Positions 26,467 through 36,379 are shown, counted from the stretch's first letter. The stretch is DNA of 64,000 nucleotides from Bradyrhizobium sp. 186 (GCF_023101685.1 NZ_CP082164.1:10323001-10387000); one strand, 5' to 3'. Translations and numbers: made by a program. Notes: generated by a model not told the origin, from the sequence alone.

Positions 26467-28839
26467 ATGAAAAACGCCGCACACGGGTACCATCACGGCA
26501 ATCATGCAGGTCACGCTCATCATCATGACCACGACCACGGAAGCGCGCCGACGAAAGTCCGCGATCCCGTCTGCGGCATGACGGTCGATCCTGCGACGTC
26601 CAAGCACCGCTTCGATCATCACGGTGAGACCTTCCATTTCTGCTCGGCCGGCTGCCGCACCAAATTCGCCGCCGATCCCGCAAAATATCTCGCCAAGGAG
26701 AAGGCGCCCGAGCCCGAGATGCCCGCGGGCACGATCTACACCTGCCCGATGCATCCGGAGATCCGCCAGGTCGGCCGGGGAAGCTGCCCGATCTGCGGCA
26801 TGGCGCTGGAACCGGAGGTCGCAAGCCTGGAGACCGGACCCAATCCGGAGCTCGCCGACATGACGCGGCGGTTCTGGATCGGCGGCGCGCTGGCGCTGCC
26901 GGCCGTGGTGCTGGAGATGGGCGGACATCTCGCGGGCCCGCACAATTGGATCGATCCGGCGCTGTCGAACTGGATCCAGCTTGTCTTCGCCACGCCCGTC
27001 GTGCTGTGGGCCGGCTGGCCGTTCTTCGTCCGCGGCTGGCAGTCGCTGGTCACGCGCAATCTGAACATGTTCACGCTGATCGCGATGGGCACAGGCGTTG
27101 CTTATGTCTACAGCCTGATCGGAACGCTGGCGCCGCAGATCTTCCCCGCCACGTTCCGAAGTCACGAAGGCGCGGTTGCCGTGTATTTCGAGGCGGCCGC
27201 GGTCATCACCGTGCTGGTGCTGCTCGGCCAGGTATTGGAGCTGCGCGCGCGCGATGCGACGTCGGGCGCGATCAAGGCGCTGTTACGGCTCGCGCCCAAG
27301 ACCGCGCGCCGTGTCGACGCCGATGGCAGCGAGCACGAGGTCGAGATCGACGCGCTTCATGCCGGCGACCGCTTGCGCGTCCGCCCCGGCGAGAAGGTGC
27401 CGGTCGATGGCATCATTCTCGAAGGCCGCTCCTCGCTCGACGAATCCCTCGTGACCGGCGAATCCATGCCCGTCACCAAGGAGACCGGCGCAAAAGTGAT
27501 CGCCGGCACGCTCAACCAGTCCGGCAGCTTCATCATGCGTGCCGACAAGGTCGGGCGCGAGACGCTGCTGTCGCAGATCGTGCAGATGGTCGCGGACGCA
27601 CAGCGCTCGCGCGCGCCGATCCAGCGGCTGGCTGACCAGGTCGCCGGCTGGTTCGTGCCGACCGTCATCGCGGTCGCCATCGTCGCCTTCGCCGCCTGGG
27701 CCTGGTTCGGACCGGAGCCGCGGCTCGCCTTCGGCCTGGTTGCCGCCGTCAGCGTGCTGATCATCGCCTGCCCCTGCGCGCTCGGGCTCGCAACCCCGAT
27801 GTCGATCATGGTCGGCGTCGGACGTGGTGCACAGGCCGGCGTCCTGATCAAGAACGCGGAGGCGCTGGAGCGGATGGAGAAGATCGACACGCTCGTGGTC
27901 GACAAGACCGGCACGCTGACCGAGGGCAAGCCGAAGGTGGTCGCGATCGTGCCGGCCACTGGTTTTGCCGAGGACGACGTCCTTCGGCTGGCAGCCAGTG
28001 TCGAGCGCGCCAGCGAGCATCCCCTGGCCGACGCCGTCGTCCGCGCGGCGAAGGAGAAGCAGCTTGCCCTCGGCCAGGTCGAGCAATTCGACTCGCCGAC
28101 GGGCAAGGGCGCCACCGGCAAGGTCGACGGCAAAACCATCGTGCTCGGCAATGCCCGATACTTTGCTTCGATTGGCATCGACACCAAGGCGCTCGACGCA
28201 GAAGCCGAGCGGCTGCGCGGCGATGGCGCGACCGTGATCAACATGGCCGTCGACGGCACGCTCGCAGGCCTGTTCGCTATCGCCGATCCGGTCAAGGCTT
28301 CGACTCCGGAGGCCTTGAAGGCGCTGGCCGCCGAGGGCATCAAGGTGATCATGCTGACCGGCGACAACCGCACCACGGCCGAGGCGGTCGCGCGCAAGCT
28401 CGGCATCTCCGACGTCGAGGCGGAAGTGCTGCCGGACCAGAAGAGCGCGGTGGTGGCAAAACTGCAAAAGGCCGGCCGCAGCGTCGCGATGGCCGGCGAC
28501 GGCGTCAACGACGCCCCGGCGCTGGCCGCGGCCGAAGTCGGCATCGCCATGGGCACCGGCACGGACGTGGCGATGGAGAGCGCCGGCGTCACCCTGCTCA
28601 AGGGCGATCTCACCGGCATCGTCCGCGCCCGAAAACTGTCGCAGGCGACCATGAGCAACATCCGCCAAAACCTGTTCTTCGCCTTCATCTACAACGCCGC
28701 CGGCATTCCGATCGCAGCCGGCATCCTCTATCCCGCGTTCGGTATCCTGCTGTCGCCGATCATCGCGGCGGCCGCGATGGCGCTGTCGTCGGTGAGCGTG
28801 GTCGGGAATGCGCTGCGGCTTCGTACGACACGGCTGTGA
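26467..28839 (+). CDS. copA: Copper-translocating P1B-type ATPase
   Basis: Cu(I)-exporting ATPase of 790 residues. It begins with a His-rich segment ([17 protein letters not shown]), then a YHS domain ([16 protein letters not shown]), then a heavy-metal-binding domain ([19 protein letters not shown]). The core has the actuator TGES, CPC in [11 protein letters not shown] at about residue 434, the phosphorylation site DKTGTLTEG at about 479 and GDGVNDAP at about 677. YN and M-x2-SS in the last helices indicate Cu(I) transport. Start ATG 26467 has GGAG seven bases upstream; earlier GTG and ATG codons are less likely. It is divergent from the csoR remnant. Confidence 0.93.
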   Translation: MKNAAHGYHHGNHAGHAHHHDHDHGSAPTKVRDPVCGMTVDPATSKHRFDHHGETFHFCSAGCRTKFAADPAKYLAKEKAPEPEMPAGTIYTCPMHPEIRQVGRGSCPICGMALEPEVASLETGPNPELADMTRRFWIGGALALPAVVLEMGGHLAGPHNWIDPALSNWIQLVFATPVVLWAGWPFFVRGWQSLVTRNLNMFTLIAMGTGVAYVYSLIGTLAPQIFPATFRSHEGAVAVYFEAAAVITVLVLLGQVLELRARDATSGAIKALLRLAPKTARRVDADGSEHEVEIDALHAGDRLRVRPGEKVPVDGIILEGRSSLDESLVTGESMPVTKETGAKVIAGTLNQSGSFIMRADKVGRETLLSQIVQMVADAQRSRAPIQRLADQVAGWFVPTVIAVAIVAFAAWAWFGPEPRLAFGLVAAVSVLIIACPCALGLATPMSIMVGVGRGAQAGVLIKNAEALERMEKIDTLVVDKTGTLTEGKPKVVAIVPATGFAEDDVLRLAASVERASEHPLADAVVRAAKEKQLALGQVEQFDSPTGKGATGKVDGKTIVLGNARYFASIGIDTKALDAEAERLRGDGATVINMAVDGTLAGLFAIADPVKASTPEALKALAAEGIKVIMLTGDNRTTAEAVARKLGISDVEAEVLPDQKSAVVAKLQKAGRSVAMAGDGVNDAPALAAAEVGIAMGTGTDVAMESAGVTLLKGDLTGIVRARKLSQATMSNIRQNLFFAFIYNAAGIPIAAGILYPAFGILLSPIIAAAAMALSSVSVVGNALRLRTTRL

Positions 28840-28896
28840 GGGTGACAAAATCCATGTAAAACAGGTTCATTCGGCGGTACACGCGGAGAGGATCTG

Positions 28897-29343
28897 ATGC
28901 AGCGAATAACGATCACGATCGAGGACGATTTGCTGGCGGAGATCGACGCCGCGGCGGAAGCCCGCGGCTACCAGAACCGCAGCGAGATCATCCGCGACCT
29001 CGCGCGCGCGGGCCTGCAACGGAGCACCGAGGACAGCGCGCAGACCGGCCCTTGCGTCGCCGGCCTCGTCTATGTCTACGACCACGCCGCGCGCGATCTC
29101 TCAAAGCGCCTGGTGCAGGAATTCCACGGCCATCACGACCTCGCGCTGGCGACCCTGCACGTCCACCTCGATGACAACAATTGCATGGAGATGACGGCGC
29201 TGCGCGGCGACGCCTCCGAGGTCAAGCATTTCGCCGACCACATCATCGCCGAACGCGGCGTCCGCTACGGCCGCGTGGTGATGATCCCGACCGGGGAAGG
29301 CAAGCAGGCGAAGCCGCGGAAGCATGCGCATCGACATGAGTAG
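28897..29343 (+). CDS. nikR: Nickel-responsive transcriptional regulator NikR
   Basis: A 148-residue ribbon-helix-helix repressor. The DNA-binding part is at 1-50 (ITITIEDDLLAEID, NRSEIIRDLAR), and the ACT-like metal-sensing domain keeps the high-affinity nickel ligands by alignment with E. coli NikR: H77, H88, H90 and C96 in TLHVHLDDNNCME. A His-rich tail (KHAHRHE) follows. It lies 57 bases after copA in the same direction, with a GGAGAGG site before the ATG. No nickel importer or hydrogenase gene is in the window. Confidence 0.92.
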   Translation: MQRITITIEDDLLAEIDAAAEARGYQNRSEIIRDLARAGLQRSTEDSAQTGPCVAGLVYVYDHAARDLSKRLVQEFHGHHDLALATLHVHLDDNNCMEMTALRGDASEVKHFADHIIAERGVRYGRVVMIPTGEGKQAKPRKHAHRHE

Positions 29344-29385
29344 CTCCTCTGCCACTCCCCGCACGCGGGGAGTGGCAATAGAAAC

Positions 29386-31029
29386 TCACGCCGCGAGTAG
29401 ATTCTGCAGCGCTTCGCCATTGGGGACGCCGAGGCCGGAGCAGGCGTCCCAGCCGGGGCCGGCCTTGTACATGCCGTGCAGATCGCCGGTGATGTCGTTA
29501 TGGCCGACCGTGATGTCGCGGAACACGCCTTGCGCATGCGAAGCGTAGATCAGCGGATTGATGAAGCCGACCGTCTTGCCGAATTTCTTGGTCGTGGCCT
29601 CGTTGATGCGGGCGAGCAGTCCGGCCATCAGCGGCGCCACCGCGCTGGTGCCGCCGATCGTGGTGCCGACGCCGTTGAGAAAGATCCGGTAGCCGGTCGC
29701 CGGATCGGCATCGCCGGAGATATCGGGCACGCCGCGGCCGTGCTGGTGCGTCGGCGATTTCGGCACATGCGCGTGGGCCTGGTATTTCGGCTGCGCGAAC
29801 ACGACGCTGACACCGCCGCCGCCCGCGCCGCCCTGCAGCCCGCCGTTCCAGACAACCTCGTTGATGTGGCCGTTCGGCGCTTTCAGATTGGTGCCGCCGC
29901 ACGCAAGGGCAAACGGACTCGAGGCCGGGAAGTCGGCATGCGGCATGCCGTCCCAATCCTCGCCCATGTCAGCCGAACCGTTGTCGCCGGAGGCGACGCA
30001 GACGGTGACGCCCATCGCGGCGGCATCACGGATCGCCTCGTTCAGGCCGTCGACGAATTGCTGCGAGCCTTCCTGGTCTTCCGGCCCGCCCCAGCTGATC
30101 GAGATCACCGAGGGTTTTCGCGCGGTGTCGTGGACTGCGGCTTTCACCGCGTCGATGAAGCCGTTGGTGGTGTTGGGCGCGAAATAGACCACGATCTTGG
30201 CGCCCGGCGCGATCGCGCCGGCGACCTCGATATCGAGCACGACTTCGCCGTCGGCGTCGGAATGGCCGGGCTTGTTGGCGCCGCCGTCGACGCTCGCGGG
30301 AGCGATCTTCGGCATCGGAATTCCCGCCTTCTTGAAGAAGGTGCGCAGGTCCGACGTCTTGTAGCCGGCGCCCGTGGGATGGCCCTCCTGGTCGATGTCG
30401 TTGAGCTCGATGATGGCGATGCACTGGCCGGCGCCGGTCTCGCCGCCCGGAAAATTGTAGAGCTGAGCGATCTGATCGACCGAGAAGCTGCCGCCCTGCG
30501 CGGCGCGTGAGGACGCGCCCTTCTTGGGAACCTTGCGCCGGAAGTGGGGCTGCGCCACCGGCCGGTTGTCGAGGCCATGCACGCCGATGACGATATCCTG
30601 GAGATCGGCCGGGATCTGCACGCTGCCCTTGCGCATGCGATGGATCGCACCTTCGTACCTGACCTTGTTGAGCTTGACGCCGAAGGCCGCGCTGAGTGCC
30701 TTCACCGTGCCGGTCAGCTTCACCGTGCGGGATGCCAGGTGCACGCTCTTGACGTTGAGATCGTGATGATGGGCGAAATCGTCGAGCCGGGCGACGTCGG
30801 CGGGATCGGCGCCCATCTGGTCGGCGAACTCGGCACGCGAGAGATATTGCCGCTCGCGCGGCGGTTGCGCGCCGAGCGCCATCACTTGCTCGTCGTCGTT
30901 GCGCTTCGCCCGCAGGCGGACGCTGATCTCGATTTCCTGCTTGGGATCGGCCGCGCCGACGAGCTTGGCTCCCTTCGGCAATTTCCGTGCGCTATTCGCC
31001 AGCGCCACACGCTTGGTCGGGCCTGTCAT
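29386..31029 (-). CDS. S53 family serine-carboxyl peptidase (kumamolisin/sedolisin-like)
   Basis: A 547-residue acid-active endopeptidase. The pro-domain is about residues 30-165 (propeptide fold with LSRAEFADQMGADPADV), and the subtilisin-like catalytic domain follows. Candidate triad: E262 and D266 in DGEVVLDIEVAGA, and S462 in IGGTSAVAPL; the oxyanion Asp is in ASGDNGSAD. The Ca site appears to be present in FRDIT and GPGWDACSGLG. ATG 31029 has a strong AGGAGG site. No signal peptide is seen, although family members are usually secreted; the N-terminus is basic. It is convergent with nikR. Confidence 0.9.
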   Translation of the reverse strand: MTGPTKRVALANSARKLPKGAKLVGAADPKQEIEISVRLRAKRNDDEQVMALGAQPPRERQYLSRAEFADQMGADPADVARLDDFAHHHDLNVKSVHLASRTVKLTGTVKALSAAFGVKLNKVRYEGAIHRMRKGSVQIPADLQDIVIGVHGLDNRPVAQPHFRRKVPKKGASSRAAQGGSFSVDQIAQLYNFPGGETGAGQCIAIIELNDIDQEGHPTGAGYKTSDLRTFFKKAGIPMPKIAPASVDGGANKPGHSDADGEVVLDIEVAGAIAPGAKIVVYFAPNTTNGFIDAVKAAVHDTARKPSVISISWGGPEDQEGSQQFVDGLNEAIRDAAAMGVTVCVASGDNGSADMGEDWDGMPHADFPASSPFALACGGTNLKAPNGHINEVVWNGGLQGGAGGGGVSVVFAQPKYQAHAHVPKSPTHQHGRGVPDISGDADPATGYRIFLNGVGTTIGGTSAVAPLMAGLLARINEATTKKFGKTVGFINPLIYASHAQGVFRDITVGHNDITGDLHGMYKAGPGWDACSGLGVPNGEALQNLLAA

Positions 31030-31372
31030 GACTTCCTCCTTTTGTGATTGGAAGGCAGATTGTCGCATCTCAACTATAGGTGTAATCTCAAATGGAAATT
31101 GGTTCAGGCATTGCGCGATATTTTTTCAAGAGAGCCCTTGTTTGGCAGGGAAAATCTTCGAACGGCTCAAATCGGCACGGAATCTGTCAGCAGCCCCGAC
31201 CATTCGATGCCAAGGAATTCGATTTAAAATTGCAACTGCAGGGCTCCCCTGGACCGACAGCGACACACGATGCCGTCGCCGCGCGACACCTTTGCGGTGA
31301 AGCGATCCGCCAAGGCGGAGAGGCAGGCGGCGACGGGTCAGCATCCCTTGCCGAAGCGACTTCAGGTGTCTA
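31030..31372. other. Intergenic region between S53 peptidase and EI24-like gene
   Basis: About 340 bases with no credible gene. The first 150 bases are AT-richer than the surroundings and hold the upstream regions of the minus-strand peptidase. A 100-codon open frame at 31092-31394 has no family features and poor codon use. Confidence 0.5.
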
Positions 31373-31398
31373 CCTCTCACGGGTGATTTCGTGAGAGG
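31373..31398 (+). promoter_or_regulatory. Hairpin that includes the ribosome site of the EI24-like gene
   Basis: A perfect 9-bp inverted repeat (CCTCTCACG / CGTGAGAGG) with an 8-base loop. The right arm contains the GAGAGG that would serve as Shine-Dalgarno for the ATG at 31406. Folding would hide the ribosome site, so a translational switch is possible. Confidence 0.5.
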
Positions 31399-31405
31399 GT
31401 GCCCC

Positions 31406-32146
31406 ATGCTGGATGCCGCCGTGAAGGCGTTGTCGCAAATGATCTCGCCGCCGATGCGCTCGATCCTGTGGCGATCGATCGGCGTTGCCCTGGTGCTGAT
31501 CACCGTGCTGGCGATCGGTTTGCAGCGGCTGTTGAGCTGGTTTGCAACCTATGGTGAGACTTGGCTGGAAGGCCTGCTCGGGCCGGGCTGGCACTCGTCG
31601 CTCGAAGTTCTGGCCTGGATCGTCTCGATCGCGGCGGGCCTGGGCGTCGTGTTCGGCGCGGTGTTCCTGATGCCGGCGATCACATCGCTGGTGGCGAGCC
31701 TGTTCGTCGACGATGTCGCCGAACATGTCGAGCGCGAATACTATCCCGCCGAGCAGCCGGGCGTTGCGCTGCCTTTCAGCCAGGCGATCTACGAGGGCGT
31801 CAAGACCGCATTGCTGACGATCCTGGTCTATCTGATCGCGCTGCCGTTCGTGTTCCTGGCCGGCGCGGGCTTCCTGATCTTCTTCCTCGCCACGGCCTGG
31901 CTGCTGGGCCGCGAATATTTCGAGCTCGCTGCAATGCGCTTCCGCTCGCCCGAGGAAGCCAAGGCGATGCGGCGCGACAATGCCGCGACCATCTTCACCG
32001 CTGGCCTGATCATCGCGGCCTTCGTCTCGATCCCGATCGTCAATCTGGCGACGCCGATCTTCGGCATGGCCTTCATGGTCCACATGCACAAGCGCCTGTC
32101 CGGATCGCGCCCCGAGCTGATAGAGCCGGCACGCTCGATGCGGTGA
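31406..32146 (+). CDS. EI24/CysZ-like membrane protein
   Basis: A 246-residue integral membrane protein with about four to six hydrophobic segments. It resembles the EI24 domain family that includes the sulfate transporter CysZ: the PAITSLVASLFVDDVAEHVERE block, then FLATAWLLGREYFELAAMRF, and the C-terminal PIFGMAFMVHMHKR. The real substrate is unknown. ATG 31406 was chosen over an upstream GTG. It is convergent with the MFS gene, with only 6 bases between stop codons. Confidence 0.85.
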   Translation: MLDAAVKALSQMISPPMRSILWRSIGVALVLITVLAIGLQRLLSWFATYGETWLEGLLGPGWHSSLEVLAWIVSIAAGLGVVFGAVFLMPAITSLVASLFVDDVAEHVEREYYPAEQPGVALPFSQAIYEGVKTALLTILVYLIALPFVFLAGAGFLIFFLATAWLLGREYFELAAMRFRSPEEAKAMRRDNAATIFTAGLIIAAFVSIPIVNLATPIFGMAFMVHMHKRLSGSRPELIEPARSMR

Positions 32147-32152
32147 CGTCAA

Positions 32153-33781
32153 TTACGTCACCGGCACCCCGCATTTGCGCAGCAGCATCTTGGCGAAGCC
32201 GAACGGCGCTGGCGTGAACGGGCCCGGCGGCGCGCGGGTGATCAGCGCGATGAATCCGAGCGCGACCATCGCCAGCCAGAAGCACAGCCAGAAGCCGTCG
32301 ATATAGGCAAGCACATTGGCCTCGCGCTGGACGAAGCTTGCGAGCGTTCCGACCGCGCGCGCCGGCGCCGAACCGGCGCCATGGGCCGCGAAATGATCGG
32401 CGAGCTGCTTCAGAATTCGCACCACGTCGGTATCACCGACGGCAAGATTCTGGCCAAGATAGAAGGAATGGATCTGCTCGCGGACGCGCAGCCACGTTCC
32501 CATCAGCGCGACGCCGATCTCGGCGCCGCCGAGCCGCATGATCTGGATATATGCGGCAAACGAGGTCGCGCGACTGGGATCGGAGTTCGACAGCGCCATG
32601 ATGATGATCGGCAGCAGCGTCAGCGACTGGCCGACCGCTTGCAGCAGCACAATGCCGATGAAGTCTTCGCGCGCCCAATCGTGGGTGAGCTGGGTGCCCC
32701 AGAGATTGGCGGCGGCAAAACAGGCAAATCCCAGCACCACCACTACGCGTGCATCGAAATGCCGGAGCAGCCAGATCGAGATCGGCACCAGCACAAACAT
32801 CGGCAGCGCGCCATAGGTGAGCAGCAACAGGCCGCTCTGCTCGGGCCTGAGCAGGCCGATATTGCCGAGGAAGTTCGGCACCAGCGATGAGTTCGAGAGG
32901 CTCGTCAGCGTGTAGAGCAGGATCACGACCAGCGACAGGCCGATGTTGCGCGAGAACAAGACATTCACGTGCGCCCAGGGCTGGCGCACCAGCGACTCGT
33001 TGACGAGAAACCCCGCGAACAGCACTGCGCCAGCGACGAGCAGCGCCATCACCGTGCCGGAGCCGAACCAGTTCAGCCGGTTGCCCTGGTCGAGGCCGGC
33101 ATAGATCATCGAGACCGCTGCGCCGAGCAGCAGCATGCCGCCCCAATCGGCCTCGCGCAGCAGCGCACGATTGACCGGCTCGCTCGGAGTGCCGAGATAG
33201 ACCATCAGGCCCATCAAGGGTGCGATCACGACGCCCTGCCAGTACAGCCATTGCCAGCCGAGATGGTCGACATAGAAGCCGACCAGCGAGGACGAGGTAT
33301 CGAGTGCGAAGCCGACTCGGATCGAGTAGAGCGAGATCGCCGGCAGCCACCAGCGGATCGGCAAATTGCGAAGCACGATCATCAGCGTCGCCGGCACGAA
33401 GGTCCCGAGCAACAGGCCGTGCACGACACTGAGCGCCATCAGTATTGGGTAGTCGCGCACGAGGGGAATGATCAGCGAGACGGCGGCATAGACCAGGCTC
33501 GGTATGCCGAGCACGCGCCGCAGGCCGAACACCGTCGCAAGCCACGCCACCGCCGGCGCGATGAGGATCTGCGAGCCGATGCCGGCGGTGGAGAGCCATG
33601 CGCCCTCGTCAAACGTCAGCGAGAACGCGCCGCGTAAGTCAGGCAGGCCAATGGTGGTCAGCCGGCTGTCGAAATTGGCGAGGAACGAGCCGAGCAGCAC
33701 AGCGGCCACGGCAAACAAGGGCTGTGGCGCGACATCGCCGCGCGAGACCGGCCCGCGACTGGCGTCGTCATTTTCCGCCAT
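32153..33781 (-). CDS. MFS transporter, DHA2 (EmrB-like) family
   Basis: Drug:H+ antiporter of about 542 residues with 12-14 hydrophobic segments. The N-terminal TM1 region LGSFLANFDSRLTTIGLPDLRGAF matches the DHA2 family. The gene overlaps the end of an upstream HlyD-family gene by 14 bases, so the two form an operon coding for an EmrAB-like tripartite pump. ATG 33781 is preferred to codons further upstream. Substrate unknown. Confidence 0.88.
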   Translation of the reverse strand: MAENDDASRGPVSRGDVAPQPLFAVAAVLLGSFLANFDSRLTTIGLPDLRGAFSLTFDEGAWLSTAGIGSQILIAPAVAWLATVFGLRRVLGIPSLVYAAVSLIIPLVRDYPILMALSVVHGLLLGTFVPATLMIVLRNLPIRWWLPAISLYSIRVGFALDTSSSLVGFYVDHLGWQWLYWQGVVIAPLMGLMVYLGTPSEPVNRALLREADWGGMLLLGAAVSMIYAGLDQGNRLNWFGSGTVMALLVAGAVLFAGFLVNESLVRQPWAHVNVLFSRNIGLSLVVILLYTLTSLSNSSLVPNFLGNIGLLRPEQSGLLLLTYGALPMFVLVPISIWLLRHFDARVVVVLGFACFAAANLWGTQLTHDWAREDFIGIVLLQAVGQSLTLLPIIIMALSNSDPSRATSFAAYIQIMRLGGAEIGVALMGTWLRVREQIHSFYLGQNLAVGDTDVVRILKQLADHFAAHGAGSAPARAVGTLASFVQREANVLAYIDGFWLCFWLAMVALGFIALITRAPPGPFTPAPFGFAKMLLRKCGVPVT

Positions 33782-34931
33782 TCGCGCCCGCACCGTCGGT
33801 GTGGATGCTGGTGACGACCGACATGCCTGGCACGAGCCGCGCCAGCAGCGGCTGGCTGTCGTCGAGCTGGATGCGCACGGGAATGCGCTGCACGACCTTG
33901 GTGAAGTTGCCGGTGGCGTTGTCCGGCGGCAGCAACGCTACTTGCGCGCCTGTCGCCGGGGCGATGCGCTCGACCTTGCCGCGGAGCTTTTCGCGCGGAA
34001 AACTGTCGATGGTGATCTCGACCGGCTGGCCCGGCTGCACGTGGGTGAGCTGGGTCTCCTTGTAGTTCGCGATCACGTAGACCTTCGGCAACGGCACCAC
34101 GTTGATGAGGTTGGTGCCGATGTTGACGTAGTCGCCGGGCTGCACCTGGCGCTCGCCGACGACGCCGTCGAAGGGCGCCGCGATCTTCGTATAGCCGAGC
34201 TTGAGCTTTGCGCTCGCCAGCGTCGCCTTGGTGGCTTCGAGATCGGCGGCGCGCTGCTTCTTGGTGCCTTGCAGGACTTCGAGCTGATGCTGTTGCGCGG
34301 CGATCACCGCACGGCTCGCGCGCACGTCGGCCTGCGCCTTGGCGTAGCTAGCTACCGCCTGCTCGAACCGTTGCCGCGTGCCGGATTCGGTTTGCGACAG
34401 CGATTGCTGGCGCTCCTGCTCCTGCCGCGCCTCGACCTGCAGGGCTTCCGCCGACAGCCGCGCGGCCTCGGCCTGCGCGATCGTCGCATATTGCAGCTCG
34501 ACCTGGTTGGCGAGATTGTCCAGCACGGCCTGCGCGGCGGCAACCGCGGCCTCGGATTGCGCGACCTGCGCCTGGTAGTCGGCGGGATCAATCTGGATCA
34601 GGAGGCCGCCGGCCTTGACGCGCTGGAAGTCGGTCACCGCGACGGTCAACACTTCGCCGGAGACGCGGCTCGCAAGCCGCGTCAGCTCGGAGCGCACATA
34701 GGCGTCATTGGTGGTCTGGATCGCCGCATTGCCGACCCATTCGTCGAAGCGCAACGTCGCCAGCGCAACGAAGGCGAGCGCGACAATCACCGCAAACAAC
34801 GGGATCGCGAGCCGGCTCCAGAGCGAGCTGGCCGGCGGTTGTGCCGGCTTGGGCGGCGCGGCGGGTGTGGCGGCGGCAGGCGGCGGCGACGAGACTTGTT
34901 CCTGTTGACTCACGACATGCCCCCAAAACAA
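33768..34931 (-). CDS. HlyD family membrane-fusion protein (EmrA-like)
   Basis: Periplasmic adaptor of an MFS efflux system, 387 residues. A Pro/Ala-rich N-terminus precedes one membrane anchor (LAIPLFAVIVALAFVALA), then a biotinyl-lipoyl half motif (ASRVSGEVLTVAVTDFQRV), a long Gln/Ala-rich coiled coil at about 115-235, and the second lipoyl and beta-barrel parts (IAAPFDGVVGERQVQPGDYV). It is the first gene of the operon with the MFS gene. The first few residues are uncertain; GTG seven codons in is an alternative start. Confidence 0.88.
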   Translation of the reverse strand: MFWGHVVSQQEQVSSPPPAAATPAAPPKPAQPPASSLWSRLAIPLFAVIVALAFVALATLRFDEWVGNAAIQTTNDAYVRSELTRLASRVSGEVLTVAVTDFQRVKAGGLLIQIDPADYQAQVAQSEAAVAAAQAVLDNLANQVELQYATIAQAEAARLSAEALQVEARQEQERQQSLSQTESGTRQRFEQAVASYAKAQADVRASRAVIAAQQHQLEVLQGTKKQRAADLEATKATLASAKLKLGYTKIAAPFDGVVGERQVQPGDYVNIGTNLINVVPLPKVYVIANYKETQLTHVQPGQPVEITIDSFPREKLRGKVERIAPATGAQVALLPPDNATGNFTKVVQRIPVRIQLDDSQPLLARLVPGMSVVTSIHTDGAGANGGK

Positions 34932-34958
34932 CTTCGTCCAACCACAAATCCCACCACC

Positions 34959-34998
34959 GTCATTCCGGGACGGTCCGAAGGACCGGACCCGGAATGAC
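34959..34998. repeat. gtcattccggg palindrome, short form
   Basis: Inverted arms gtcattccggg and cccggaatgac around a ggtccgaaggacc hairpin. Longer members are at 38989-39064 and 47043-47122. Confidence 0.75.
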
Positions 34999-35015
34999 GG
35001 AGCATGAATACTGCC

Positions 35016-35768
35016 TCAGACCGTCTTCTCCGGCCACCGGCAGAGATCGTTGATCAGGCACACCTCGCAGCGCGGCTTGCGCGCGAGGCAAGTATAACGG
35101 CCGTGCAGGATCAGCCAATGATGCGCATGCAGCATGAACTCGGCCGGGATCACCTTTTCGAGACCGAGCTCGACCTCGAGCGGCGTCTTGCCGGGCGCAA
35201 GGGCGGTGCGGTTGCCGACGCGGAAGACATGCGTGTCGACCGCCATGGTGTGCTCGCCAAAGGCCATGTTGAGCACCACATTGGCGGTCTTGCGCCCGGC
35301 GCCGGGCAATGACTCGATCTCGGCACGTGTGCGCGGCACCTCGCCGCCGAACTCGCCGAGTAGCTTGGCCGACAGCCCGATCACATTCTTGGCCTTGGTG
35401 CGGTAGAGGCCGATGGTCTTGATGTAGTCGCGAAGCCTGTCCTCGCCGAGATCGAGCATCTTCTGCGGGGTATCGGCGACCTCAAACAATTCGCGCGTCG
35501 CCTTGTTGACGCCGGCGTCGGTCGCCTGCGCCGACAGCACCACGGCAACAAGCAGCGTATAGGGATTGAGATGCTCGAGCTCGCCCTTCGGCTCCGGGTT
35601 GGCTTTGCGAAAACGGCTGAAGGCCTCGTGGATCTCGGCCTGCGTCCAGGGTCTTGTGGCCTCGAGCGCTTTCTTCGCGGCTGCCCTCGGCTTTGCTACG
35701 GCGGGCTTCGCCTTTTTCTTCGGCACGGCCGCTTTGCGCGGGGCCTGCTTGCGGGTGATTTTTGCCAT
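35016..35768 (-). CDS. nth: Endonuclease III (DNA glycosylase/AP lyase)
   Basis: Base-excision repair glycosylase for oxidised pyrimidines, 250 residues. An Ala/Lys-rich N-terminal extension of about 40 residues precedes the HhH-GPD domain: LSAQATDAGVNKAT, the [14 protein letters not shown] hairpin with catalytic Lys, and VDTHVFRV with catalytic Asp. Four cysteines at the end (C-x6-C-x2-C-x5-C in CLARKPRCEVCLINDLC) bind the 4Fe-4S cluster. ATG 35768 starts the protein; its upstream region of 22 bases is shared with the divergent DUF2244 gene. Confidence 0.95.
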   Translation of the reverse strand: MAKITRKQAPRKAAVPKKKAKPAVAKPRAAAKKALEATRPWTQAEIHEAFSRFRKANPEPKGELEHLNPYTLLVAVVLSAQATDAGVNKATRELFEVADTPQKMLDLGEDRLRDYIKTIGLYRTKAKNVIGLSAKLLGEFGGEVPRTRAEIESLPGAGRKTANVVLNMAFGEHTMAVDTHVFRVGNRTALAPGKTPLEVELGLEKVIPAEFMLHAHHWLILHGRYTCLARKPRCEVCLINDLCRWPEKTV

Positions 35769-35790
35769 GATCGGGATATACTGACGGACC

Positions 35791-36324
35791 ATGAGCACAG
35801 GCAACGAAATTGAGCGCGAGCGATCTGAAAGCGAGAGCGAGCCGCAGATCTTCTCCGCGCTGCTGACGCCGCACCGCTCGCTGAACCGCACCGGCTTTCT
35901 CGCCGTGATGCTGTTTTTGAGCGTCGTCAGCTTCGTCACCGGCATCGCGTTCCTGATGATGGGGGCGTGGCCGGTGTTCGGCTTCTTTGGCCTCGACGTG
36001 CTGGTGATCTGGTGGGCCTTCAAGGTCAATTTCCGCGCCGCGCGGGCCAGCGAGGAGATTGTGGTCACGCCGTCCGAGTTGCGCGTGCGCCGCATCAGCC
36101 ATCGCGGCCAGGTCGCCGAATGGACCTTCAACCCGCTCTGGGTCCGGCTCGACCAGGAGGTCGACGAGGAATACGGCATCGAGCACCTCTATCTGATCTC
36201 GCGCGGCCGCAGGCTCCTGATCGGCGGATTTTTGGGGCCCGACGAAAAGGCAAGTTTTTACAAAGCCTTGGTAGGAGCCCTGAACGCCGCCCGGCGCGGG
36301 CCGAGCTACAATCCGTCGACCTGA
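35791..36324 (+). CDS. DUF2244 domain membrane protein
   Basis: A 177-residue protein with two adjacent transmembrane segments (about 38-80: FLAVMLFLSVVSFVTGIAFL and the following hydrophobic run) and a C-terminal domain with VTPSELRVRRISHRGQVAEW and a conserved RRLLIGGFLGPDEK block. The DUF2244 family is common in alphaproteobacteria and has no known function. It is divergent from nth. Confidence 0.87.
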   Translation: MSTGNEIERERSESESEPQIFSALLTPHRSLNRTGFLAVMLFLSVVSFVTGIAFLMMGAWPVFGFFGLDVLVIWWAFKVNFRAARASEEIVVTPSELRVRRISHRGQVAEWTFNPLWVRLDQEVDEEYGIEHLYLISRGRRLLIGGFLGPDEKASFYKALVGALNAARRGPSYNPST

Positions 36325-36379
36325 GCGGAGGTCGGAAATCGGGTGGTTTCCGCCAGGCACCTCCCCTACATTTCCGGTC

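Noticed and set aside
31092..31394. 100-codon plus-strand frame in the S53-EI24 intergenic region.
   Set aside because: Atypical composition, no ribosome site, no recognisable domain, and it overlaps the leader hairpin.
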